Below the pieces are notes generated by a model, which saw nothing but the letters and a program-made list of their open reading frames with translations, ran no database searches and was not told the DNA's origin. A stretch of 9,344 nt of DNA from CAYMST01 sp964393115. GTDB lineage: Bacteria; Bacteroidota; Bacteroidia; Cytophagales; Cyclobacteriaceae. Below are positions 1 through 6,722 of the stretch, in pieces; position 1 is the stretch's first letter; each line of letters opens with the position of its first letter. The stretch covers positions 1 through 9,344 of the forward strand of contig CAYMST010000193.1 in the NCBI GenBank assembly GCA_964393115.1, in the 5' to 3' direction. The position numbers and the translations under genes are program-made.

Positions 1-90
1 AATGTTAGTTACTTCAAATCAAAAGGAGTTTTCTAGAATTCAAGGGTTGACTCTAGAGAATTGGCGAAAATAGGTTTTCAATTATTTCAC

Positions 91-1164
91 CTACCCCAAA
101 AACCCAACATCAACTCCCACCTCAACCACTTCGTTTTCGAAGTTGATTGTTAACCCGTTTGTGGAGATCGAAATGCCCAGAAATTTCCCCCAAGAGGTAT
201 TTGTGGGTACGATCCCTTGGATGTTTTTGAGGCTTGTCTTTTCTCCATCAAAATGCTTAAATGTAGAAATGTCATTGGGGAGTTTATTTCTTTTTGCTTC
301 CTCAATGGATAAGTTGAAGTAACCGCATATTTCTTCAATTCCTAGCCTGTTCGAGTGTTTTCCATCCCATGGAAAGGGATGTCTTCCTCCATTTGAGTTC
401 CAGAAAAGGGTAGAGGGAAATTGAGTTGTGGTTTTAATACTGATCCAGACGTAATCTGGTGTTTGCAATGCCGTCCACGCTACTTGGTTGGTCGACTTCG
501 AGACCATAAGCAGGTCGTCATATCCTGCTTGAAAAGGATGCGATTCGAAAGAGACCACTTGCCCAAACTTGGTTTGCACGTTAGATAATGCATTAAATTG
601 GTGGCTAACTTTGAGATTCGAATACTCACCGTTTTCTGGACTATCAAAAGGAATTGGTAATACAGAGCCGAAATCGAAAGAAGATGTTTTGACGTATGAT
701 GACTGGTCAGGAGGTAGTTGAAGAATGGCATGGTGTCCGTAAGTGAAATCTCCTGTTACTCCGTCTATTTCATGCTCGACATATAAAAAGGTTTCTTTAG
801 TGTTTATTCGTTTGATGACTTTTCCTTTGACGTCCTGCATCTCTAACATCACTGCTAACGAGTTGTCTGTTTTTTCCAATAGTTCCCATTTGCCATTTGC
901 GGTTTCTCCATGAATATGACTTGTTTCGGATGGGTTTTCCCCGAAAGGGAAACAAAAAAAATCACCTCTAAGATTTTTGAGCACCACAGGTAGATCGGCC
1001 TCTTTTCTACCCTGAGAATTCCAAGGAGCAATGGAGTAGGGCTGGGCCCAGCGACCATTTCCAAGGTTAAAATATACAGGTGCCATGTGTCCCCCTTCTT
1101 GAGTAAGGCACAGTTTTACGAACTCATTTTTTAGAACATAAGTGTCAAGCGTATTCGTCATCAT
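91..1164 (-). CDS. Mutarotase-like (galactose mutarotase fold) protein, function unknown
   Basis: The 357-residue protein has no signal peptide and is probably cytoplasmic. Its mix of beta strands and scattered His/Glu/Trp residues resembles the galactose mutarotase-like superfamily (aldose 1-epimerase and hexose-6-phosphate mutarotase relatives). Supporting segments are a strand ending in RGDFFCFPFG (66-75), an H-x-H-G followed by a Trp (H83, H85, G86, W93), a paired His in YGHHA (142-146), and a late Glu-rich stretch GIEEICGYF (275-283) near where this superfamily carries its catalytic glutamate. These matches are to the fold rather than to a named enzyme, so the sugar and the reaction are not known. 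The start is the first of two tandem ATG codons; the second would remove one residue. It begins 17 nt after the stop of the AraC regulator on the same strand, so the two are probably co-transcribed. An accessory role for the divergent oxidative operon, for example anomer interconversion of a sugar substrate, is inference. Confidence 0.72.
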   Translation of the reverse strand: MMTNTLDTYVLKNEFVKLCLTQEGGHMAPVYFNLGNGRWAQPYSIAPWNSQGRKEADLPVVLKNLRGDFFCFPFGENPSETSHIHGETANGKWELLEKTDNSLAVMLEMQDVKGKVIKRINTKETFLYVEHEIDGVTGDFTYGHHAILQLPPDQSSYVKTSSFDFGSVLPIPFDSPENGEYSNLKVSHQFNALSNVQTKFGQVVSFESHPFQAGYDDLLMVSKSTNQVAWTALQTPDYVWISIKTTTQFPSTLFWNSNGGRHPFPWDGKHSNRLGIEEICGYFNLSIEEAKRNKLPNDISTFKHFDGEKTSLKNIQGIVPTNTSWGKFLGISISTNGLTINFENEVVEVGVDVGFLG

Positions 1165-1181
1165 ATGGGTAAGACTTAGGG

Positions 1182-2048
1182 TTAATTCGTTTGAGGTGAA
1201 AAGTGTTTTCTGAACTTAACAGGACTTTTTTGTTTCAGTTCTTTAAAGTGTCTAGAGAAATTGGAGAGATCGTTGTATCCACTGTTATAAGCTACCTGTG
1301 TGACGTTGAGATCTGTATCGGTAAGCAATTTGGCGGCATAGGCAATTCGCATTTCTTTAACGTATTGTGAAACTGTTTTGGAAGTGACCTTCTTAAAAAA
1401 CCGACAGAAACTCGCTTCGTTCATATTCACTAGATTGGCGATTTCTGATAAGTGTACTCCTATGGTAAAGTTTTCGTGTAAATACTCATAAACCTTTTCT
1501 ATACGTTGATGACTTTTATCCTGAATGAACTGCTGATAGCTCTTCGCCAACATAATGTTTCTACTCTTAGCCCGGTTGATTTTAATCAAGATGGCCATAA
1601 GTGCATTGGGTTGAAAAGCTTCATCAAGTTGAGTTAAGGCGATGATATCTTGAATAATGTCCTCTTTTAGTGTTGATGTTTCATAGTCCAATCCATATGC
1701 CGAATTCTTAAGGAGTAGGTTAAGCTCCCGTGTTTCTGGGAATAGGTCTTGGTATTGCTCTATGAGCTGGGTATCAAATTGTATGACTATAGCCTTATGA
1801 TTCATTTTTCCAGACTCATCACTAGAGACATAGGTGTGTGGAATATTACTTCCAATCAGTACCAAGTCTTGCGGAGCGTACTGCTCAACATTTGGCCCAA
1901 TCATACGTTGGCCTTCGCCCTCTAAGATTAGCGTAAGCTCTAACTCCGGGTGATGATGCCATTCAAAAGGGAATTTTTCTGATTCTCTTATCCACCAGTA
2001 AAAACTTCGATAGGGTTGCCTGGGTATTTTTTCAAAACTCGACTTCAT
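1182..2048 (-). CDS. AraC-family transcriptional regulator with N-terminal cupin domain
   Basis: This 288-residue protein has the standard length and layout of a ligand-responsive AraC regulator. Residues 1-95 form a cupin-like sensing domain, with FEWHHHPELELTLILEGEG-type strands (H31-H33, E35) and a second strand set around DLVLIGSNIPHTY (61-73). A helical linker runs over about residues 95-180. Residues 182-282 form the double helix-turn-helix DNA-binding domain: the first HTH is around LSEIANLVNMNEASFCRFFKK (200-220) and the second around NVTQVAYNSGYNDLSNFSRHFK (248-269), with the conserved GY-ND-S-FSRHFK core. It faces the four-gene oxidative operon across a 163-nt divergent spacer and is the obvious candidate for its regulator. 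The tripartite histidine patch suggests a small carbohydrate-like or acidic ligand, but the effector cannot be read from sequence. Inverted repeats overlapping its own start and leader suggest autoregulation. Confidence 0.93.
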   Translation of the reverse strand: MKSSFEKIPRQPYRSFYWWIRESEKFPFEWHHHPELELTLILEGEGQRMIGPNVEQYAPQDLVLIGSNIPHTYVSSDESGKMNHKAIVIQFDTQLIEQYQDLFPETRELNLLLKNSAYGLDYETSTLKEDIIQDIIALTQLDEAFQPNALMAILIKINRAKSRNIMLAKSYQQFIQDKSHQRIEKVYEYLHENFTIGVHLSEIANLVNMNEASFCRFFKKVTSKTVSQYVKEMRIAYAAKLLTDTDLNVTQVAYNSGYNDLSNFSRHFKELKQKSPVKFRKHFSPQTN

Positions 2049-2087
2049 TTAAGGGGCTAATTTGCCTTAAATATCGGTTATTAAAGG
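2048..2087. promoter_or_regulatory. Candidate operator: three inverted CCTTAAA-type half-sites
   Basis: Three related 7-mers lie here: TTTAAGG at 2048-2054, CCTTAAA at 2065-2071 and TTAAAGG at 2081-2087. The first two form a perfect 7-bp inverted repeat with a 10-nt spacer. The second and third form a larger imperfect palindrome over 2065-2087, with 8 of 9 arm positions complementary. They sit between the araC-type start codon and its likely -7 box, where a repressor or autoregulator would bind. Binding by the neighbouring AraC protein is inference; AraC-family sites are often direct repeats, so another regulator is possible. Confidence 0.4.
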
Positions 2088-2105
2088 TTTTTATTTTAAA
2101 AAACG

Positions 2106-2113
2106 CAAAAATA
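2106..2113 (-). promoter_or_regulatory. Candidate Bacteroidota -7 box for the regulator transcript
   Basis: Read on the minus strand this is TATTTTTG, a full match to the TAnnTTTG -7 consensus of the Bacteroidota primary sigma factor. It lies 58 nt upstream of the AraC-family start codon. No TTTG -33 element is present at the usual distance, so the promoter may be weak or regulator-dependent. No matching -7 box was found for the divergent operon on the plus strand; a TTTG at 2166-2169 is followed 19 nt later only by TAATCCCA, which would fit an activator-dependent promoter. Confidence 0.35.
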
Positions 2114-2211
2114 AACCAAAAAGTAGACAAGGTGTACGCGAGAGGAGAAGACGTAAAGACTGAAATTTGTATTCAAGTAAAATACGACTAATCCCAAAAT
2201 TTTAATAAACT

Positions 2212-3660
2212 ATGTCTGCTAATAATAAACCGCACATTCCGGAAAACTACAAAGGATATAAAGGCTTACCCGTTATCGCCGGAATCACGAGTATGAAAGA
2301 TGCGATAGAGAAAGGACTTACCGCTGATGAGAGCATTGAGCGTTTAAAGTACTTTCACTGGTCGCTTACTCGTTTGCATAAAATATTTGTTGCGAGACTG
2401 ACGTCGGAGCCGATCTATGAATTGAAAATGGCATTTAGCTTGCACAGCCATATTTGCATCGAACATGTAGGTAGCATTTTCGATAGGGTACGAGAGATGC
2501 GTCATCCTCCTTACGGGATGGATGTAGCTCCCCATAAAGCACTTGACCTACTCTTTGATGAGATCATTGCAGCCCCCACCACAGAGGAGTTGATACTTGG
2601 AGTCTACGAAGTGGTCATACCGCAATTGCTAAAGGCAGTAAAGCGTCAAATGGAGGATATCAACATGTTGTTTGAGCATCCAACGCATCGTATGCTCCGA
2701 TTCTTGGCTATCGAACTTGAAGAGTTGGTAAGTTACGGTCAGAAGGCTATTGAATGTTTGATCACGCCGAAGCATAGATCTGGTAACATGACATGGTTAA
2801 GAACCCTACAGACTTGCATAGAAGCTTGCGGAGGCCTTGATGGATTAGCGCCGAAATCGGATGATTTACCAGAGGCTATCTATTCTCAAAAACCTTATCA
2901 ATATGACGGAAGTCCAAAACGCGATGAGCGGTTCAATGATCCCTATAACATGGGAGTGAATGCAGAGGCTTTCCTTGGAGATAAAGCGCAAGGAGCACTT
3001 CCCAAAACACTTATGATGTACTTCAAAAGGATGCGGGAGATAGACGTACCTGAGATGATGGCAAGTATCATTTATGAAACTGAAGGAAAGCCATATGCTT
3101 ACTATAAAGACATGACGAGACAGCTTTGGGACGAAGCTCGACATGCCATGATGGGGGAGGTAGGATTCGTATCGTTAAATGTCGATTGGCGTAAGATTCC
3201 TTTCAACTTTACCTGGTCCCTAGAACTGAACAATAAACTTACCCCACTTGAGAGGCATTCGATTTTATTTTTCATCGAGCAAGGACTAATGCCTGCGGCT
3301 ACTGGTAAACAAATGGAATGGGAAGTGGCCATAGACAGCGGTGACCCCGTCAGTAAGCTAGTTCAAGACTACGACTGGGCGGATGAAGTGCTTCATGCCA
3401 AGGTAGGAAGAGATTGGTTTGTGAAAGAATATGGTACTCAGCCGGATGCTTTAAAATATGGGGAAGATAACTGGAACAAAATATTGGCAGGGGATTGGGG
3501 ATCTTATGATAAGATTGGACTAACAGAAAACAAGTCTTGGTGGTCTGAAGTATACACAGATGCGTGTGTGCACTGGGGGATTCAACCTGATGAAAAAGTG
3601 CTATCCTACAGTGAGGATTACAGAGACATCACGCCAGAAATTTATACGCAAAAAGTATAA
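2212..3660 (+). CDS. Large ferritin-like protein, putative diiron oxygenase component
   Basis: This is a 482-residue, almost entirely helical protein without signal peptide or membrane segments. The C-terminal half carries two ExxH motifs, E308-A-R-H311 and E392-V-L-H395. An intervening helix contributes a Glu (E356 in FFIEQGLM), and there are several upstream acidic candidates (E276, E281, E289). The Glu/ExxH/Glu/ExxH order, with spacings near 30, 48 and 36 residues, is that of carboxylate-bridged diiron four-helix bundles. The segment DEVLHAKVGRDWF (391-403) recalls the last helix of DUF455-type ferritin-like proteins, but the protein is far longer than those. Residues 1-210 are a further helical region with its own His/Glu-rich helices (H77, H79, E84, H85; E168, E170, E171), possibly a degenerate second bundle. 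The adjacent reductase with an Fe-S domain argues for an oxygenase or oxidase rather than iron storage. Start: the first ATG after the divergent spacer, with A/T-rich upstream sequence and no clear Shine-Dalgarno. Substrate unknown. Confidence 0.8.
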   Translation: MSANNKPHIPENYKGYKGLPVIAGITSMKDAIEKGLTADESIERLKYFHWSLTRLHKIFVARLTSEPIYELKMAFSLHSHICIEHVGSIFDRVREMRHPPYGMDVAPHKALDLLFDEIIAAPTTEELILGVYEVVIPQLLKAVKRQMEDINMLFEHPTHRMLRFLAIELEELVSYGQKAIECLITPKHRSGNMTWLRTLQTCIEACGGLDGLAPKSDDLPEAIYSQKPYQYDGSPKRDERFNDPYNMGVNAEAFLGDKAQGALPKTLMMYFKRMREIDVPEMMASIIYETEGKPYAYYKDMTRQLWDEARHAMMGEVGFVSLNVDWRKIPFNFTWSLELNNKLTPLERHSILFFIEQGLMPAATGKQMEWEVAIDSGDPVSKLVQDYDWADEVLHAKVGRDWFVKEYGTQPDALKYGEDNWNKILAGDWGSYDKIGLTENKSWWSEVYTDACVHWGIQPDEKVLSYSEDYRDITPEIYTQKV

Positions 3661-3666
3661 TCCTCC

Positions 3667-3695
3667 GAGCAAGTCTGCTCGTGCATGACTTGCTC
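3667..3695 (+). promoter_or_regulatory. Intercistronic stem-loop between ferritin-like gene and reductase
   Basis: GAGCAAGTC (3667-3675) and GACTTGCTC (3687-3695) are perfect 9-bp complements. Three further pairs inside (TGC 3676-3678 with GCA 3683-3685) close a TCGT loop and leave one bulged T at 3686. The hairpin starts 7 nt after the stop codon of the oxygenase-like gene and ends 37 nt before the reductase ATG. The sequence after it (TACTTTATC) is not a good T-tract, so a partial terminator, an mRNA-stability element or a processing site is more likely than complete termination. Any of these would make the first gene more abundant than the rest. Confidence 0.55.
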
Positions 3696-3732
3696 TACTT
3701 TATCTGAACACAATTATTTAACAATCACTTCC

Positions 3733-4797
3733 ATGAATGAATACATATCATATACAATAGCCAGAATTGAACAAGAAACTGAATTAGTCAAATCTTTTTA
3801 CCTGAAACGAACAGATGGTAAAACCTTAGAAGCTTACAAGCCGGGCCAATTTTTACAATTTAGGTTGCCCATTGAAGGTCAATATTTATTGCGGTTTTAT
3901 ACTATATCTGATTGTTATGACGGAGAGGCTTATCGCGTCTCGGTTAAATTAGAATTATCCCAAAACCTAGATAGTCATCCTCACGGTCTTGGTTCGTGTT
4001 ACTTTCATGCATTGGAAGTAGGAGACAAAATAGAGGCCAAAGGACCTGCCGGAGATTTTTGTATAAACCCCAAAGACGATCATCCGATCACCTTTATAGC
4101 CGGAGGTATTGGCATAACACCAATTCTTAGCATGCTGAACGCTATTGCGAAGCATAACTCTAATCGTGAGGTGAATGTACTGCTGGCGATGCAGAACACG
4201 GCAAACTACCCGTTTCAACAGCATGTAAGTCGGTTAGTAAGTGAGCATCAGCATTTTAATCTTAGGGTGTTTTACGACTATCCTAATCAGGAAGACATTC
4301 TCGCAAAAGACTATGATATTAAAGGAAGAATAACCATAAATCATATAAAGTCCATGGTCGAGGACCTTGCAGCAGCTGAGTATTATATCTGTGGGCCGAG
4401 ACCTATGATGGACGCCTTGACGAATAGTCTTTTCGAGAATGGAGTGAAGAAAGGTGCAGTTCACACCGAAGCTTTTGGACCTGCTTCACCTACAGGCTTA
4501 ACTCCTGACGAGGAACAGGCAGGTCAAAATAACCAACAAGACAAGATTTCTATTGAGTTTGTTAATTCTGGCGTGACCCACGAGTGGGACCCTTCGTATC
4601 GGTCTATTCTGGAGTTTGCTGAGTCCACTGGAGTCTCTATAAGCGCAGGATGTTTGTTTGGAGATTGTGGAACCTGTTTGACAAAAGTAGTTGATGGAGA
4701 TGTTAAGTATAACCACCCAACGGCCATAGAAGCAGGAGAGGGAGCTTGTCTCCCCTGTAGCTGTGTGCCAAAAGAATCCTTAAAACTTGAAGTTTAG
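3733..4797 (+). CDS. Oxygenase reductase: FAD/NAD(P)H flavin reductase with C-terminal [2Fe-2S] domain
   Basis: The protein (354 residues from the chosen start) passes electrons from NAD(P)H through FAD to a [2Fe-2S] cluster and on to a partner enzyme. The FAD-binding beta barrel spans about 1-110 with the flavin motif R54-F-Y-T-I-S59. The nucleotide-binding domain spans about 115-245 with G124-GIGITP-130 and the C220-GP motif near its end. After a short Gln/Asn-rich linker, residues 270-354 are a plant-type ferredoxin with C307-x4-C312-x2-C315 and the distal C342 (C344 is the less likely alternative). This order and length match PaaE/Hcr-like reductases that serve diiron or hybrid-cluster enzymes. 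An in-frame ATG at 3685 would add 16 residues, but it lies inside the intercistronic hairpin and the extension is not domain-like, so the ATG at 3733 is preferred. The next gene's ATG directly abuts this stop codon, suggesting translational coupling. The natural partner is the ferritin-like protein upstream. Confidence 0.9.
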   Translation: MNEYISYTIARIEQETELVKSFYLKRTDGKTLEAYKPGQFLQFRLPIEGQYLLRFYTISDCYDGEAYRVSVKLELSQNLDSHPHGLGSCYFHALEVGDKIEAKGPAGDFCINPKDDHPITFIAGGIGITPILSMLNAIAKHNSNREVNVLLAMQNTANYPFQQHVSRLVSEHQHFNLRVFYDYPNQEDILAKDYDIKGRITINHIKSMVEDLAAAEYYICGPRPMMDALTNSLFENGVKKGAVHTEAFGPASPTGLTPDEEQAGQNNQQDKISIEFVNSGVTHEWDPSYRSILEFAESTGVSISAGCLFGDCGTCLTKVVDGDVKYNHPTAIEAGEGACLPCSCVPKESLKLEV

Positions 4798-5913
4798 ATG
4801 ATAACATGTAAAGCAGCCATCTCAGATGGCGAAGGAAGTTTTCACATTGATGAAATCAAGGTAAAGAAACCTAAAGGTGACGAAGTACTGGTTAAGCTAA
4901 AAGCTTCAGGTATTTGTCATACCGACTATGATTCCTTGAACTGGGGTAAACCACTGGTAATTGGTCATGAAGGCGCAGGAGAAGTGTTTGCTATGGGTGA
5001 TGAGGTAGAGGGCTTTAGAGTTGGAGATCCTGTACTGCTGAACTGGGCTACGCCTTGTTACACCTGTTTCCAATGTGAAGAAGGAAATCAGCACATATGT
5101 GAAAAGAACTCTCCCGTGATTGGAGCGCAGGGTGGTTTTTTTCCAGGAGGCCATGTAGATATCGAAGGAACCGAGTTTAACGGCATTCCCATTGAGCGCT
5201 CTTTTAACGTTGGGACGTTATCTGAATATACTCTGGTCAGACAGTCGGCCTTGGTTAAGAAAACTAGTGAGCAGCTGTCACACGCTTCCGCTTCTATTAT
5301 CGGTTGTGGGGTGATGACGGGTTGTGGTTCGGTTTTTAATGCGGCTAAAGTTAAAGTCGGTAGTTCTGTGGTGGTGCTGGGTGCCGGTGGAGTTGGGCTC
5401 AATGTAATACAAGCAGCACGGATTTCTGGAGCGGCTATGATCATCGCCATTGATATCAATGAAAATCGGTTAGCCATGGCTAAGCAGTTTGGAGCAACAC
5501 ATACCATCATGGCTTCCAAAGAAGATAGTGGTTTGATGAACGCTGCACAAAAAGTTAAAGAGCTTACGCAACGAGGTGCCGATTATGCATTTGAGTGCAC
5601 TGCTATTCCAACACTAGGCGCTGCACCGTTGGCCATGGTCCGTAACGCAGGAATGGCTGTACAGGTGAGTGGGATAGAAGAGGAGATTACCATAGATATG
5701 AACTTATTTGAATGGGATAAAACTTATATCAACCCATTATACGGACAGGCAAGACCTCAAATAGACTTCCCTAAGCTGATGTCGCTTTATGACAAGGGAG
5801 AACTGTTATTGGACGAGATGGTAACCCAAACATATCGTTTGGAGGATCTTCAGCAGGCCTTTGACGATATGCTGGCCGGAAAAAACGCTAAAGGAGTAGT
5901 CATCTTTGATTGA
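4798..5913 (+). CDS. Zinc-dependent alcohol dehydrogenase, class III / formaldehyde dehydrogenase-like
   Basis: The 371-residue medium-chain dehydrogenase would oxidise an alcohol or hemithioacetal with NAD. Catalytic zinc ligands are visible as C40 (in GICHTDYD), H57 with E58 (in IGHEGAGEV) and C170 (in GCGVMTGCGSVFNAAKV). The structural zinc loop is complete: C87, C90, C93 and C101. The Rossmann fold begins at VVVLGAGGVG (191-200), and D219 at the end of the second strand favours NAD over NADP. The GVMTGCGSVFNAAKV stretch and the length are typical of class III (thiol-dependent formaldehyde) and related NDMA/mycothiol-type dehydrogenases, although general alcohol dehydrogenases share parts of these motifs. 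The ATG follows the reductase stop with no gap, and the esterase gene starts 5 nt after this stop. Being next to an esterase-D family hydrolase mirrors the dehydrogenase/S-formylthiol hydrolase pairs of formaldehyde oxidation. The actual substrate, and whether a thiol cofactor is used, are inference. Confidence 0.92.
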   Translation: MITCKAAISDGEGSFHIDEIKVKKPKGDEVLVKLKASGICHTDYDSLNWGKPLVIGHEGAGEVFAMGDEVEGFRVGDPVLLNWATPCYTCFQCEEGNQHICEKNSPVIGAQGGFFPGGHVDIEGTEFNGIPIERSFNVGTLSEYTLVRQSALVKKTSEQLSHASASIIGCGVMTGCGSVFNAAKVKVGSSVVVLGAGGVGLNVIQAARISGAAMIIAIDINENRLAMAKQFGATHTIMASKEDSGLMNAAQKVKELTQRGADYAFECTAIPTLGAAPLAMVRNAGMAVQVSGIEEEITIDMNLFEWDKTYINPLYGQARPQIDFPKLMSLYDKGELLLDEMVTQTYRLEDLQQAFDDMLAGKNAKGVVIFD

Positions 5914-5918
5914 GAATC

Positions 5919-6722
5919 ATGAACGAAAATTACTTTAGCACTACGGAAACTCCCGTTTCAAAATACCATCCAGAATCCGGGGTTTCATTTATTACAGTAA
6001 AAAGTCCTGCGCTGAGGCAAAGGGGAGACATCTGTTTTTTTCAAACGAGTCAGGCAAAAGGTAAACGTAACGTTCCTCTAGTTCTCCTTTTGCACGGTGT
6101 TTATGGAAGTCATTGGGCCTGGATGTTCAAAGGAGGAGCGCATAAAACGGCACAACGACTAGTAGATGAAGATCGACTACCTCCACTTGTGGTCGCTTGT
6201 CCTTCTGATGGGCTTTGGGGCGACGGAAGTGGATATGTGTGTCATCAAGGTCAGGATTTCGAAGCTTGGATCGTCCAAGACGTGATTCAAGCTATGATTG
6301 AAAATGTAGACTGTGTGTCCAAAGAGTCTAAAAAATATATTTCTGGCTTATCTATGGGAGGGTTTGGAGCGTTGCGACTGGGCGCTAAATATCCGAACGT
6401 ATTTGAAACTTTCGGAGGACATTCTTCTATTACTCATTTTTCCCAGATGAGCCAGTTTGTGGAGGAGCCGCTGGTTAGCTATGACTGCAAGGAGGAGGAT
6501 AAGGATGTTTTAAAACAAATTATCACAAACAAGTCAATCATCAACCGGTTTCGGTTTGATTGCGGATCGGAAGACCAACTTATCGACTATAATCGCGAAC
6601 TACATCGTAAACTTGAAGCGTTACAAATCAATCATGAGTATCAGGAAAACGCTGGTAGTCATGAATGGCCGTACTGGGAAAAGCACTTGGAAAGTATGCT
6701 TCTTTTCTTTTTGGGAAATTGA
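5919..6722 (+). CDS. Esterase D-family alpha/beta hydrolase
   Basis: This 267-residue cytoplasmic serine hydrolase belongs to the putative esterase family that includes S-formylglutathione hydrolases, feruloyl esterases and related acyl-esterases. The oxyanion strand is LVLLLHGVYGS (54-64). The nucleophile elbow is GLSMGGFGAL with S145. The likely acid is D219 in DCGSEDQ and the base H248 in GSHEWPYW, so the triad is complete. There is no signal peptide. The preferred start is the ATG 5 nt after the dehydrogenase stop. A TTG at 5910 would overlap that stop by 4 nt and add three residues, and AAGGAG at 5891-5896 lies 13 nt before it, so that start cannot be excluded. As last gene of the cluster it may hydrolyse an ester, lactone or S-formyl thiol made by the enzymes before it. 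Sequence does not separate these options. Confidence 0.88.
   Translation: MNENYFSTTETPVSKYHPESGVSFITVKSPALRQRGDICFFQTSQAKGKRNVPLVLLLHGVYGSHWAWMFKGGAHKTAQRLVDEDRLPPLVVACPSDGLWGDGSGYVCHQGQDFEAWIVQDVIQAMIENVDCVSKESKKYISGLSMGGFGALRLGAKYPNVFETFGGHSSITHFSQMSQFVEEPLVSYDCKEEDKDVLKQIITNKSIINRFRFDCGSEDQLIDYNRELHRKLEALQINHEYQENAGSHEWPYWEKHLESMLLFFLGN

Noticed and set aside
31..57. TCTAGA inverted repeat (TTCTAGA 31-37, TCTAGA 52-57) downstream of the mutarotase-like gene
   Set aside because: Only a 6-bp stem with a loop of about 14 nt and no adjacent T-tract on the minus strand, so it is not a supportable terminator. Nothing else is recognisable in positions 1-90.
2169..2185. GTATT/AATAC inverted repeat upstream of the ferritin-like gene
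   Set aside because: A 5-bp A/T-rich repeat is expected by chance in this leader and has no further support.
3685..3732. Extended start for the reductase at ATG 3685
   Set aside because: The codon falls inside the loop/3' arm of the strong hairpin, and the extra 16 residues precede the normal beginning of the flavin domain.
5088..5519. 143-codon open frame on the minus strand inside the dehydrogenase gene
   Set aside because: It is fully antisense to a well-supported dehydrogenase, its translation is compositionally odd with Pro/Thr runs, and it shows no recognisable domain.
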